Assembly (NCBI GenBank): GCA_023436225.1
Contig: JAEZKA010000043.1
Location: forward strand, 1-11,090
Direction of reading: 5' to 3'
Source of the DNA: Bacillota bacterium
GTDB taxonomy: Bacteria > Bacillota > Clostridia > Lachnospirales > Lachnospiraceae
Length of the DNA stretch: 11,090 nucleotides
The translations under genes and the position numbers were made by a program. Below are positions 1-5,751 of this stretch, in pieces. The notes beneath the pieces were generated by a model, which searched no databases, was not told where the DNA came from, and saw only the letters and a list, made by a program, of their open reading frames with translations. Numbering within the stretch: position 1 is the stretch's first letter; each line of letters starts with the position of its first letter.

Positions 1-52
1 TACGATTGACTTAGGAGGCTGCGGGGGATATCACGGAGGTTGCTATGGATAA
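1..52 (+). CDS. Possible 3' end of the upstream gene (expected spoIIIAF)
   Basis: The window opens a few codons upstream of spoIIIAG, where spoIIIAF is expected from the universal AA-to-AH order of this operon. All three forward frames meet a stop early: TGA at 7-9, TAG at 12-14, or TAA at 50-52. The last would overlap the spoIIIAG start by 8 nt and give a tail beginning TIDLGGCGG. The frame cannot be decided from so little sequence, so the identity rests on context alone. The stretch also carries the spoIIIAG ribosome binding site (GGAGGT near 35-40). Confidence 0.25.
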   Translation, partial: TIDLGGCGGYHGGCYG

Positions 53-644
53 GAAGATTTCCCTTAAGACAATAGGACTGCCAAGATTAATTATGTTATT
101 TATGGCGGGTATTCTAATTATTCTCCTGTCCTTTCCCGGTGTGTTAGGTACCTTCCGATCTTCGGAGGATGATACCAAGGAAAGGAAAATCGCGGACTTG
201 CAAAATGATACGAATACGACAAGCTATAATCAGAATACCTATATATCAGAAATGGAAAATAAGCTTAAAGAGGTATTAAGAAAAGTATCCGGCGCAGGAA
301 ACGTAGAGGTGATGATTACTACGAAGGGCTCGACGGAGAAGATTCCATTAAAGGATCATTCTTCTACAGAGGAAAGCTTAGATGAAGAAGATGGGGAGGG
401 CGGAAGCAGAATAGATCATAGTGCCCAGCGGGAAGAGAGTACCGTTCTGGTTACAAACGAGGATGGAAAGTCAGTGCCTTACATATTGCAGGAGCTGGAA
501 CCGCAGATAGAAGGTGTCGTTGTGATCGCGGAAGGTGGAGATAATGCCATGATTAAAATGGACATTATGCAAGCGGTTGAGGTATTATTTGACGTACCTG
601 CGCATAAGGTTATAGTAATGAAAATGAGTAAGGGTATAAAATGA
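45..644 (+). CDS. spoIIIAG: Stage III sporulation protein AG
   Basis: SpoIIIAG is a mother-cell membrane protein that forms a large ring in the SpoIIIA-SpoIIQ channel joining mother cell and forespore after engulfment. The 199-residue product has a short basic N-terminus, one clear membrane helix at about residues 14-34 (LPRLIMLFMAGILIILLSF), a polar linker, and a C-terminal domain from about residue 66 (YISEMENKLKEVLRKVSGAG) that fits the ring-building-motif fold of the family. Residues about 95-135 form an acidic, Ser/Glu-rich insertion (SLDEEDGEGG) where the family has its beta-triangle insertion. The ATG lies 4-5 nt after GGAGGT. Its stop overlaps a possible early start of spoIIIAH, and spoIIIAH follows 14 nt later, so the two are surely co-transcribed. 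In Bacillus the operon is under sigma-E; its promoter is outside this window. Identification is by sequence pattern plus position before spoIIIAH. Confidence 0.93.
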   Translation: MDKKISLKTIGLPRLIMLFMAGILIILLSFPGVLGTFRSSEDDTKERKIADLQNDTNTTSYNQNTYISEMENKLKEVLRKVSGAGNVEVMITTKGSTEKIPLKDHSSTEESLDEEDGEGGSRIDHSAQREESTVLVTNEDGKSVPYILQELEPQIEGVVVIAEGGDNAMIKMDIMQAVEVLFDVPAHKVIVMKMSKGIK

Positions 645-658
645 TCAGGAGGTCTAAA

Positions 659-1477
659 ATGAAAAATATCTTTAAAAAGAATCACATCATAATAACTGCA
701 TTGGCTATCATGATTATCATTGCAGGTTATCTTAGCTTCACCAACGATGACCTTGCAGATAAAAAGGATGCCATAGAAACAGAAGCTACGAATGACGGTG
801 ATTATGAAGAATTCACTGACTCGGAAGATATGGATCTGGTAACAGTAGATGATACCGTTGAAGAGGATGCAGAGGTAACAAAAGAGGATGCAGAGGCAGC
901 AAAAGCGGATGATAAGAATGCTGCTTTATCTGCAGAAGACGCAGAGACTACGGATGAAGAGAACGATGAGACAGCCGATAATGCGAAAGATGAGCTTACC
1001 GACATTTCTGATGAAGATATGCTGGCAGATGCTCAGAAGGTAAGCGATAATGGTGAGCTTGATCTGGAAGAAGGCGTTCCGGGTGAAGCAGTTCTAGCAA
1101 ATGCAGCAAGCTCAATCGATGCCAGCTATTTTGCTTCCAATAAGATTGAAAGAGAACAGGTTAGGGCAAAGAACAAAGCTGATTACATGGAAATAATCAA
1201 CAGCACTACAGTATCTAAGGAGCAGAGACAGACAGCAGTAGATAGTATGCTGGAGCTTACCGATATTATAACGAAGGAGAATAAAACAGAGATGCTGCTG
1301 GAGGCAAAGGGCTTTGCAGAGCCGATCGTATTCATGGATGATGGTAAGGTGGATGTTGTTGTGAATGCAGAAGCATTGACTGACCAACAGCTTGCAATTA
1401 TCGAAGAAGTTGTTAAGGATAAGACAGGAGTTGCAGTTGAGAATATTAGTATTAATCCTGTAGTGATATCAGAATAA
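659..1477 (+). CDS. spoIIIAH: Stage III sporulation protein AH, with a long acidic linker
   Basis: SpoIIIAH sits in the mother-cell membrane and binds SpoIIQ of the forespore, forming part of the intercellular channel. The 272-residue product has a basic N-terminus and a membrane helix at about 8-27 (HIIITALAIMIIIAGYLSF). A very acidic low-complexity stretch follows at about 29-139, then a C-terminal YscJ/FliF-like domain (about 155-272; SYFASNKIEREQVRAKNKAD, then MLEAKGF-like and VVVNAEALTDQQ segments). I chose ATG 659 over the in-frame ATG at 641: AGGAGG at 647-652 is 6 nt from 659 and lies inside the longer version. The acidic part has about 46 Asp/Glu in 111 residues, against about seven Lys, and contains imperfect EDAE-type repeats. 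It makes the protein longer than the Bacillus subtilis homologue (about 218 residues). It ends the operon, ahead of a terminator. Confidence 0.93.
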   Translation: MKNIFKKNHIIITALAIMIIIAGYLSFTNDDLADKKDAIETEATNDGDYEEFTDSEDMDLVTVDDTVEEDAEVTKEDAEAAKADDKNAALSAEDAETTDEENDETADNAKDELTDISDEDMLADAQKVSDNGELDLEEGVPGEAVLANAASSIDASYFASNKIEREQVRAKNKADYMEIINSTTVSKEQRQTAVDSMLELTDIITKENKTEMLLEAKGFAEPIVFMDDGKVDVVVNAEALTDQQLAIIEEVVKDKTGVAVENISINPVVISE

Positions 1478-1480
1478 TCA

Positions 1481-1513
1481 GGTATGGTAAAATACACTTT
1501 AAGTTATCATACC
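1481..1513 (+). other. Imperfect hairpin just after spoIIIAH
   Basis: GGTATGGTAA (1481-1490) faces TTATCATACC (1504-1513), pairing over 10 positions with one G-U pair and a 13-nt loop. It starts 3 nt after the spoIIIAH stop and is not followed by a T tract, so it may protect or trim the mRNA 3' end and not terminate transcription. The stronger terminator lies 40 nt further on. Confidence 0.4.
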
Positions 1514-1550
1514 ATATGTCTCTCTCATCATGGAACGATATAGAGCAAGT

Positions 1551-1596
1551 AGGGCTATATACCTCCTTTTTAGGAAGGCGTATAGCTCTTCTTTTC
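1551..1596 (+). terminator. Rho-independent terminator of the spoIIIA operon
   Basis: The left arm AGGGCTATATACCTCC (1551-1566) pairs with the right arm ending in GGCGTATAGCTCT (to 1589), with G-U pairs and a one-base bulge, around a T-rich loop. The sequence then runs TCTTTTC. Position, stem length and T tract all fit an intrinsic terminator separating the sporulation operon from the asp23 unit. Confidence 0.8.
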
Positions 1597-1668
1597 GTAA
1601 TCCGCTGATTTAGATGAGTAAATCTATTTTGTTATATTTAGTTGAGTTTTGTAAATAATTATTTATAA

Positions 1669-1706
1669 TTGCAAATGTTGAGTTATTTGGTATAATACTA
1701 TATAAT
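1669..1706 (+). promoter_or_regulatory. Probable sigma-A promoter region for asp23
   Basis: TTGAGT at 1678-1683 and a perfect TATAAT at 1701-1706 are separated by exactly 17 nt. A second, overlapping candidate uses TTGCAA (1669-1674) and TATAAT (1691-1696) with a 16-nt spacer. Both lie in AT-rich DNA downstream of the terminator. The resulting leader would be about 100 nt before the asp23 start. A weak GATTTA/TAAATC hairpin at 1607-1624 precedes the promoter; nothing else recognisable fills the 1597-1814 gap. Confidence 0.65.
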
Positions 1707-1814
1707 AAAAGTAACATAAATATAATACTACTAAAATGAATAGCAAGTACGCATATAGGCGGCGTTGTTTATAAGGTATGCCGGATAACATCAGGAACTT
1801 AGGAGGTAATTATC

Positions 1815-2201
1815 GTGAATAAAGAACCGGAGATCAGAAACACATATAAAATACATGAAAATGGTAAGGTTGGAGAGGTGCAGATAGCGGATGAGGTCGT
1901 TGCGACCATTGCAGGCTTAGCTGCTACAGAAGTGAAGGGCGTATCAGCAACCTCCGGAAATGTTACCAATGAGCTTGCCGGAAAATTAGGAAAGAAGAAC
2001 TTATCCAAGGGAGTTAAGGTACTGGTTAGCCCAGAGGCAGTATCCGTTGATATGGCTCTGACCTTAGATTATGGATATGGTATTCCTGAAACTGCAAAGC
2101 AGGTGCAGGAAAAAGTGAAGTTGGCGATAGAGAATATGACTGGTTTGCAGGTTAAGGAGGTTAACATCCGTATAGCAGGAGTTAACATCGTAAAAGAGTA
2201 G
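1815..2201 (+). CDS. Asp23/Gls24 family envelope stress response protein (YqhY-like)
   Basis: The 128-residue protein matches the Asp23/Gls24 (DUF322) family across its length: GEVQIADEVVATIAGLAATEVKG at the N-terminus, a central VKVLVSPEAVSVDMALTLDYG beta region, and the typical ending VKEVNIRIAGVNIV. Members are small cytoplasmic proteins linked to cell-envelope stress. The copy next to nusB is called YqhY in Bacillus subtilis, where it lies beside accBC and has been connected to acetyl-CoA carboxylase control. No accB or accC is present here, so that link is only by analogy. The start is GTG, placed 8 nt after a perfect AGGAGG (1801-1806); no in-frame ATG lies nearby. It probably has its own promoter at 1669-1706. 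The family call is firm; the precise role is not known. Confidence 0.9.
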   Translation: MNKEPEIRNTYKIHENGKVGEVQIADEVVATIAGLAATEVKGVSATSGNVTNELAGKLGKKNLSKGVKVLVSPEAVSVDMALTLDYGYGIPETAKQVQEKVKLAIENMTGLQVKEVNIRIAGVNIVKE

Positions 2202-2211
2202 AGTGCTTATC

Positions 2212-2424
2212 AAGGGCTGTCGCAAAATTTAATGCTGTTCTGCGAAGATGAGTATCAAGATCCCATAATACACTATTTGGAAGACAGACTACTGAATTTG
2301 TTAGCCTAAAGCGGGCAATTACTGTCCGATGGGGGCTGATCAATTAGAAGAATGTATTTCAAATAGTGTGTAAGGGGACTGGGTATTCATCTTCTCAGTT
2401 CAAAACCCTTTTGCGACAGCCTTT
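2212..2424. mobile_element. Near-full-length palindromic element, MITE-like, between asp23 and nusB
   Basis: The ends AAGGGCTGTCGCAAAA (2212-2227) and TTTTGCGACAGCCTTT (2409-2424) match as inverted repeats at 15 of 16 positions. The symmetry continues inward: AAGATGAGTATC (2245-2256) against the complement of GGTATTCATCTT (2381-2392), ACACTATTTGGAA (2270-2282) against TTTCAAATAGTGT (2357-2369), and weaker matches down to GCGGGCA/TGTCCG near the centre at about 2320. The whole 213 bp can therefore fold into one long imperfect hairpin. It encodes no protein. Such ends and structure are what a non-autonomous transposon (MITE) leaves, and GGCTGTCGCAAAA-type ends resemble termini of some insertion sequences. 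A possible 4-bp TTAT duplication (2207-2210 and 2423-2426) is not convincing. It may also act as a large terminator or processing structure between the two genes. Confidence 0.55.
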
Positions 2425-2476
2425 ATTCTTACAATGGTAATACAATATTTGTAAACAGGTTAGGAGGAACCGAACT

Positions 2477-2872
2477 GTGACAAGAAGAGAAATTAGAGAA
2501 CATATTTTTCTCATGTTATTCCGTAAGGATTTTCATGAGACGAATGAATTAGGAGAACAAATAGATTTATATATCTCCGAGATAGAGAAACCATCCATCG
2601 AGGAATATTCTTATCTGACTTCACGTTTTCAGGAAGTGTTAGGTAAGTTGGAGGAGATCGATGGCATTTTAACAGAGACCTCAAGTGGCTGGAAGCTAAA
2701 TCGTATGGGTAAGGTGGATTTAACGATTCTTAGATTAGCGGTTTATGAGCTTCGTTTTGACGAGGATATCCCGGGTAAGGTAGCAATCAATGAGGCGGTG
2801 GAGCTTGCGAAGAAGTTCGGAGGCGATGAATCACCAAGCTTTATCAACGGAGTGCTTGCGAAGCTGGCATAG
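2477..2872 (+). CDS. nusB: Transcription antitermination factor NusB
   Basis: NusB is a small all-helical RNA-binding protein that, with NusE (ribosomal protein S10), binds boxA in rRNA leaders and supports antitermination. The 131-residue length is normal. The N-terminus TRREIREHIFLMLF is the typical first helix. The C-terminal half holds the family signature (about 79-131: KVDLTILRLAVYELRF, then KVAINEAVELAKKFGG, then SPSFINGVLAKLA). The start is GTG, 9 nt after AGGAGG (2462-2467). It lies between asp23 and xseA as in many Firmicutes, but is separated from asp23 by the palindromic element and from xseA by 300 bp. I see no convincing promoter directly before it, so it may be read from the asp23 promoter. 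Confidence 0.96.
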   Translation: MTRREIREHIFLMLFRKDFHETNELGEQIDLYISEIEKPSIEEYSYLTSRFQEVLGKLEEIDGILTETSSGWKLNRMGKVDLTILRLAVYELRFDEDIPGKVAINEAVELAKKFGGDESPSFINGVLAKLA

Positions 2873-2878
2873 AATAGT

Positions 2879-2997
2879 GAACATGTTCGAGTCTAGGTAA
2901 TGAGATGTTTTGAATCTATCCATATACTCAAAACATGGCCCAGGTTTATGAATATGACCTAGAACATGTTTGAGTCTGGGTAAACTGTGTTCCAGGT
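2879..2997. repeat. Nested direct and inverted repeats in the nusB-xseA spacer
   Basis: A 22-bp direct repeat occurs at 2879-2900 and 2962-2983 (GAACATGTT..GAGTCT.GGTAA; two differences, period 83). Between the copies is a perfect 9-bp inverted repeat, ATGTTTTGA (2905-2913) and TCAAAACAT (2928-2936), enclosed by TCTAGGT (2892-2898) and ACCTAGA (2957-2963). ACCTAGAACA (2957-2966) also faces TGTTCCAGGT (2988-2997). The set can form alternative nested hairpins. No T tract follows, so it is not a standard terminator. The rest of the 2873-3172 gap holds a short TACGAT/ATCGTA hairpin (3022-3040) and no gene I can recognise. Confidence 0.7.
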
Positions 2998-3172
2998 TGA
3001 ATACTCTAAAGGTTCTATCTCTACGATTATGATTATCGTAAGTAAGATCGGAGTGTTTGGGTTTAGAAAGTGATATTTATAAATATGGAACTGACCTATT
3101 ACGTTATAGAAAGGCTCGATACAAATTGCTTGACATTAGTATGCCTTTCGCAAGCTTAATCTTGGAGGATGT

Positions 3173-4387
3173 ATGGGACAGGCTTATTCAGTAACAGAGA
3201 TTAATCAATATATAAAAAATTTGTTTATGAGAGATCGAATTCTTGCCTCAATTTATATTAAGGGCGAGGTCTCGAATTGCAAATATCATACCTCGGGGCA
3301 CATTTATTTTACACTAAAGGATGCTCAGGGGCAATTGGCTTGTGTAATGTTCGCTGGACAACGAAAGGGACTTACCTTCAAGATGGAGGAAGGTCAGAGT
3401 GTAATCGCTTACGGTAGCGTGAACGTATATGAGCGAGATGGTAAATATCAGCTTTACGCTAGCGAGATTGTACTCGATGGGCAGGGTGCATTATATGAAA
3501 GGTTTGAAAAGCTGAAGAGACAGCTGGAGGAAGAAGGACTTTTTGATAGTGCACATAAGAAGCTGATTCCTCAGTATCCAGGGAAGGTCGGAATCGTTAC
3601 GGCATCGACGGGGGCAGCCATACAGGACATCATAAATATATCCCGAAGGCGCAATCCCTACGTACAATTAATTCTATATCCGGCTCAGGTACAAGGACAA
3701 GGATCGGCAGAAAGTGTGGCTAAGGGTATTGCAATACTTGATAAGCTTAATCTGGACACCATAATTATCGGCAGGGGTGGTGGCTCTATAGAAGATCTTT
3801 GGGCATTTAACGAAGAGCTTGTTGCAAGGGCAATTTATCGCTGTAAGACACCGATTATCTCAGCTGTCGGTCATGAGACAGATATTACAATAGCAGATTT
3901 TGTATCCGATCTTCGTGCACCTACTCCTTCTGCTGCTGCAGAGCTGGCAGTGAATGATTACCAAGCATTCCAGGGGGTGATCAGAGAGTATAACCGAAAG
4001 CTTTCGAGAGAGCTTTTGCAAAAGATTAGTCAATATCGGAGCAGAGCGAATCAAGTGAAGCTGAGATTGTTCTATGCAAGCCCGGCTTATCAGATTAAGC
4101 AGAAGCGCCAATATTTGATAGAGGTCGAACAGAAGCTTGGCCAGAGGATGAACCAGAGACTGAAGGAAAAGAGACATAAGCTGGAGCTATATATCGCACG
4201 ACTTGAGGGCTTGTCACCATTATCGAAGCTGAGTAAAGGCTACGCCTTGATTGTTGGCGAGGATAATGTACCGGTCCAAAGCATTAAGAAAGTCAAGAAG
4301 AATGAACTGCTAACCGTATCCTTACTTGATGGCGATATTAAGACTAGGGTGGAAGAACTAGAAGAGAAAGGCAGAGGTTTTAATTAA
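3173..4387 (+). CDS. xseA: Exodeoxyribonuclease VII large subunit
   Basis: XseA is the catalytic subunit of exonuclease VII, which degrades single-stranded DNA in both directions to oligonucleotides and works with several XseB copies. The 404-residue product has an N-terminal OB-fold (about 1-100; VTEINQYIKNLF, GEVSN, SGHIYFTLKD). A catalytic domain follows with the family hallmarks IIGRGGGSIEDLWAFNEE (from about 198), SAVGHETDITIADFVSDLRA (from 230) and PTPSAAAEL (250-258), then a charged helical region (about 265-345) that in the family forms the long coiled stalk binding XseB. It is somewhat shorter than the roughly 450 residues of E. coli and B. subtilis XseA; the compact helical region probably accounts for this. 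ATG 3173 follows GGAGG (3164-3168) by only 4 nt. xseB starts 134 nt downstream. Confidence 0.97.
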   Translation: MGQAYSVTEINQYIKNLFMRDRILASIYIKGEVSNCKYHTSGHIYFTLKDAQGQLACVMFAGQRKGLTFKMEEGQSVIAYGSVNVYERDGKYQLYASEIVLDGQGALYERFEKLKRQLEEEGLFDSAHKKLIPQYPGKVGIVTASTGAAIQDIINISRRRNPYVQLILYPAQVQGQGSAESVAKGIAILDKLNLDTIIIGRGGGSIEDLWAFNEELVARAIYRCKTPIISAVGHETDITIADFVSDLRAPTPSAAAELAVNDYQAFQGVIREYNRKLSRELLQKISQYRSRANQVKLRLFYASPAYQIKQKRQYLIEVEQKLGQRMNQRLKEKRHKLELYIARLEGLSPLSKLSKGYALIVGEDNVPVQSIKKVKKNELLTVSLLDGDIKTRVEELEEKGRGFN

Positions 4388-4429
4388 CCGCTGGAATACG
4401 GGATGCATTTACATACAGAAACGATTAAC

Positions 4430-4481
4430 AGCAGCTTGCATACATAATTTTCCATATGCATTGTAAGTTATGCAAGCATGC
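4430..4481. repeat. Inverted repeat with alternative pairing in the xseA-xseB spacer
   Basis: GCTTGCATA (4434-4442) and TATGCAAGC (4469-4477) are a perfect 9-bp inverted repeat, extended by AGCA (4430-4433) with TGCT (4479-4482) across a one-base bulge. The inner TATGC at 4455-4459 can compete for GCATA (4438-4442), giving an alternative hairpin. The structure lies about 40 nt before the xseB start and has no T tract. Confidence 0.5.
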
Positions 4482-4521
4482 TTCATATTCGGTATTGCCT
4501 AACGGCAGGATGGAGGTTGTT

Positions 4522-4734
4522 ATGGCTGAGAAAGCAATGAAATTAGAAGAATCATTTGAGAAACTGAACCATATCCTAGAGGAGCTTGAGAAACCGGATA
4601 TCGCCTTAGAGGATTCCTTTACGCTGTATCAAGAGGGAATGAAGCTACTCAAGTCCTGTAATGATTCCATCGATAAGGTGGAAAAGAAACTGATTATTCT
4701 GAGTGAAAATGGAGAATCAAATGAACTTAAATGA
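4522..4734 (+). CDS. xseB: Exodeoxyribonuclease VII small subunit
   Basis: XseB is the small helical subunit that binds the XseA stalk and is needed for exonuclease VII function. The 70-residue product is two predicted helices with the family pattern SFEKLNHILEELEKPDIALE (11-30), then DSFTLYQEGMKLLKSCN and a charged tail. I place the start at ATG 4522, 5 nt after GGAGG (4512-4516). The frame stays open upstream to 4456, but those 22 residues (starting MHCKLCKH) have no place in the family and lack a ribosome binding site. Its 3' end overlaps the ispA start by 14 nt, which implies translational coupling with ispA. Confidence 0.95.
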   Translation: MAEKAMKLEESFEKLNHILEELEKPDIALEDSFTLYQEGMKLLKSCNDSIDKVEKKLIILSENGESNELK

Positions 4735-5635
4735 GGATTTAAAGAAGCAGGTAATTCGGGTAGAGGAGATATTAAACAAATACTGTCCTAAAGAGGAAGG
4801 CGTACAGAAATTAATCATGGAAGCCATGAATTACAGTTTGATGGCAGGTGGTAAACGCTTGCGACCGGTAATTATGGAACAGACCTATCGTCTGTTTGAA
4901 GGTGAAACAGAAGGCTTGATTGAGCCCTTTATGGCTGCAATAGAAATGATTCATACCTATTCCTTAGTACATGATGATCTTCCTGCCATGGATAATGATG
5001 ATTATAGAAGGGGTAGAAAGACTACCCACGTAGTATATGGAGAAGCGATGGGAATTCTCGCCGGGGATGCTCTGCTTAATTATGCTTTTGAAACTGCTTT
5101 AAAAACCTTTGAAGTAATTGATCATAAAAAGGAAGATGCAATAATAAAGTACAGCAGAGTCGCTAAAGCCATGCAGATATTGTCTACAAAAGCCGGAATC
5201 TACGGAATGATTGGCGGACAGGTAATCGATATGGAGGAGCTTCACGGCGAACCATCAAGGGAACGCTTAGATCATATGTATCGTCTAAAAACAGGAGCAT
5301 TGATTGAAGCGTCTATGATGATTGGTGCTATCTTAGCCGGTGCATCGCCGGAGTATGTAGATACAATGGAACAGATTGCCGGTGATATTGGACTGGCATT
5401 TCAGATTAGGGATGATATCCTGGATGTGATTAGTACTCCTGAGAAGCTTGGAAAACCGGTACACAGCGATGAGAAGAATGAGAAGATTACTTATGTCAGC
5501 CTGATGAATCTGGAGAGTGCTAATAAAGAAGTGGTCGAGATCTCAGGGAGGGCAATGCGCAGCTATGATGCTTTGCCTTATCAGAATGATTTCTTAAGAC
5601 AGTTGATTGACATGTTAATTAACAGAGAAAATTAG
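4721..5635 (+). CDS. ispA: Farnesyl diphosphate synthase (polyprenyl synthetase family)
   Basis: This enzyme joins isopentenyl diphosphate to dimethylallyl and geranyl diphosphate to make farnesyl diphosphate, the precursor for undecaprenyl carrier lipid and quinone side chains. The 304-residue product shows GGKRLRP (43-49), the first Asp-rich motif HDDLPAMDND (84-93), GGQVIDM (165-171), and the second Asp-rich motif FQIRDDILDV (227-236). The first motif has the two-residue insertion (DDx4D), and Tyr and Ser lie 5 and 4 residues before it, as in E. coli IspA; this argues for a C15 product. ATG 4721 is preferred over GTG 4703 and ATG 4709 because GGAGA (4711-4715) stands 5 nt before it. It overlaps the end of xseB by 14 nt. 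Chain-length specificity is inferred, not shown. Confidence 0.95.
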   Translation: MNLNEDLKKQVIRVEEILNKYCPKEEGVQKLIMEAMNYSLMAGGKRLRPVIMEQTYRLFEGETEGLIEPFMAAIEMIHTYSLVHDDLPAMDNDDYRRGRKTTHVVYGEAMGILAGDALLNYAFETALKTFEVIDHKKEDAIIKYSRVAKAMQILSTKAGIYGMIGGQVIDMEELHGEPSRERLDHMYRLKTGALIEASMMIGAILAGASPEYVDTMEQIAGDIGLAFQIRDDILDVISTPEKLGKPVHSDEKNEKITYVSLMNLESANKEVVEISGRAMRSYDALPYQNDFLRQLIDMLINREN

Positions 5636-5682
5636 ACGCATAAGATGATAATGTCATTATTATAGATAATAACAATTTGTGC

Positions 5683-5747
5683 TACCACCACAAAAAGGGT
5701 GGGCATACTATACTGGTTTTAAATAAGAATTAAGAAATGAGGTGGTA
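5683..5747 (+). promoter_or_regulatory. Possible Shine-Dalgarno-sequestering switch in the dxs leader
   Basis: TACCACC (5683-5689) is the exact reverse complement of GGTGGTA (5741-5747), which includes the dxs ribosome binding site GAGGTG (5739-5744). Within the same leader, CCACC (5685-5689) can instead pair with GGTGG (5698-5702) around an A-rich 8-nt loop, which would leave the ribosome binding site free. Two mutually exclusive stems of this type suggest translational control, but no known riboswitch class is recognisable. AT-rich palindromes (such as ATAATGTCATTAT at 5648-5660) lie just upstream. Confidence 0.4.
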
Positions 5748-5751
5748 ACAC

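Noticed and set aside
2879..2888. GAACATGTTC as a LexA (SOS) box
   Set aside because: The Firmicutes LexA site has GAAC and GTTC separated by 4 nt; here the gap is 2 nt, and the palindrome is part of the repeat cluster.
3130..3160. TTGACA as the -35 of an xseA promoter
   Set aside because: No acceptable -10 box lies 16-18 nt downstream, and the transcript would start on top of the ribosome binding site.
4456..4521. Longer xseB with a Cys-rich N-terminus (MHCKLCKHAS)
   Set aside because: No ribosome binding site precedes 4456, the extension is absent from the family, and 4522 has a good GGAGG.
5636..5751. Thiamine diphosphate riboswitch before the thiamine-dependent enzyme Dxs
   Set aside because: None of the conserved THI-box core sequences is present, and the gap is short for that aptamer plus a switch.
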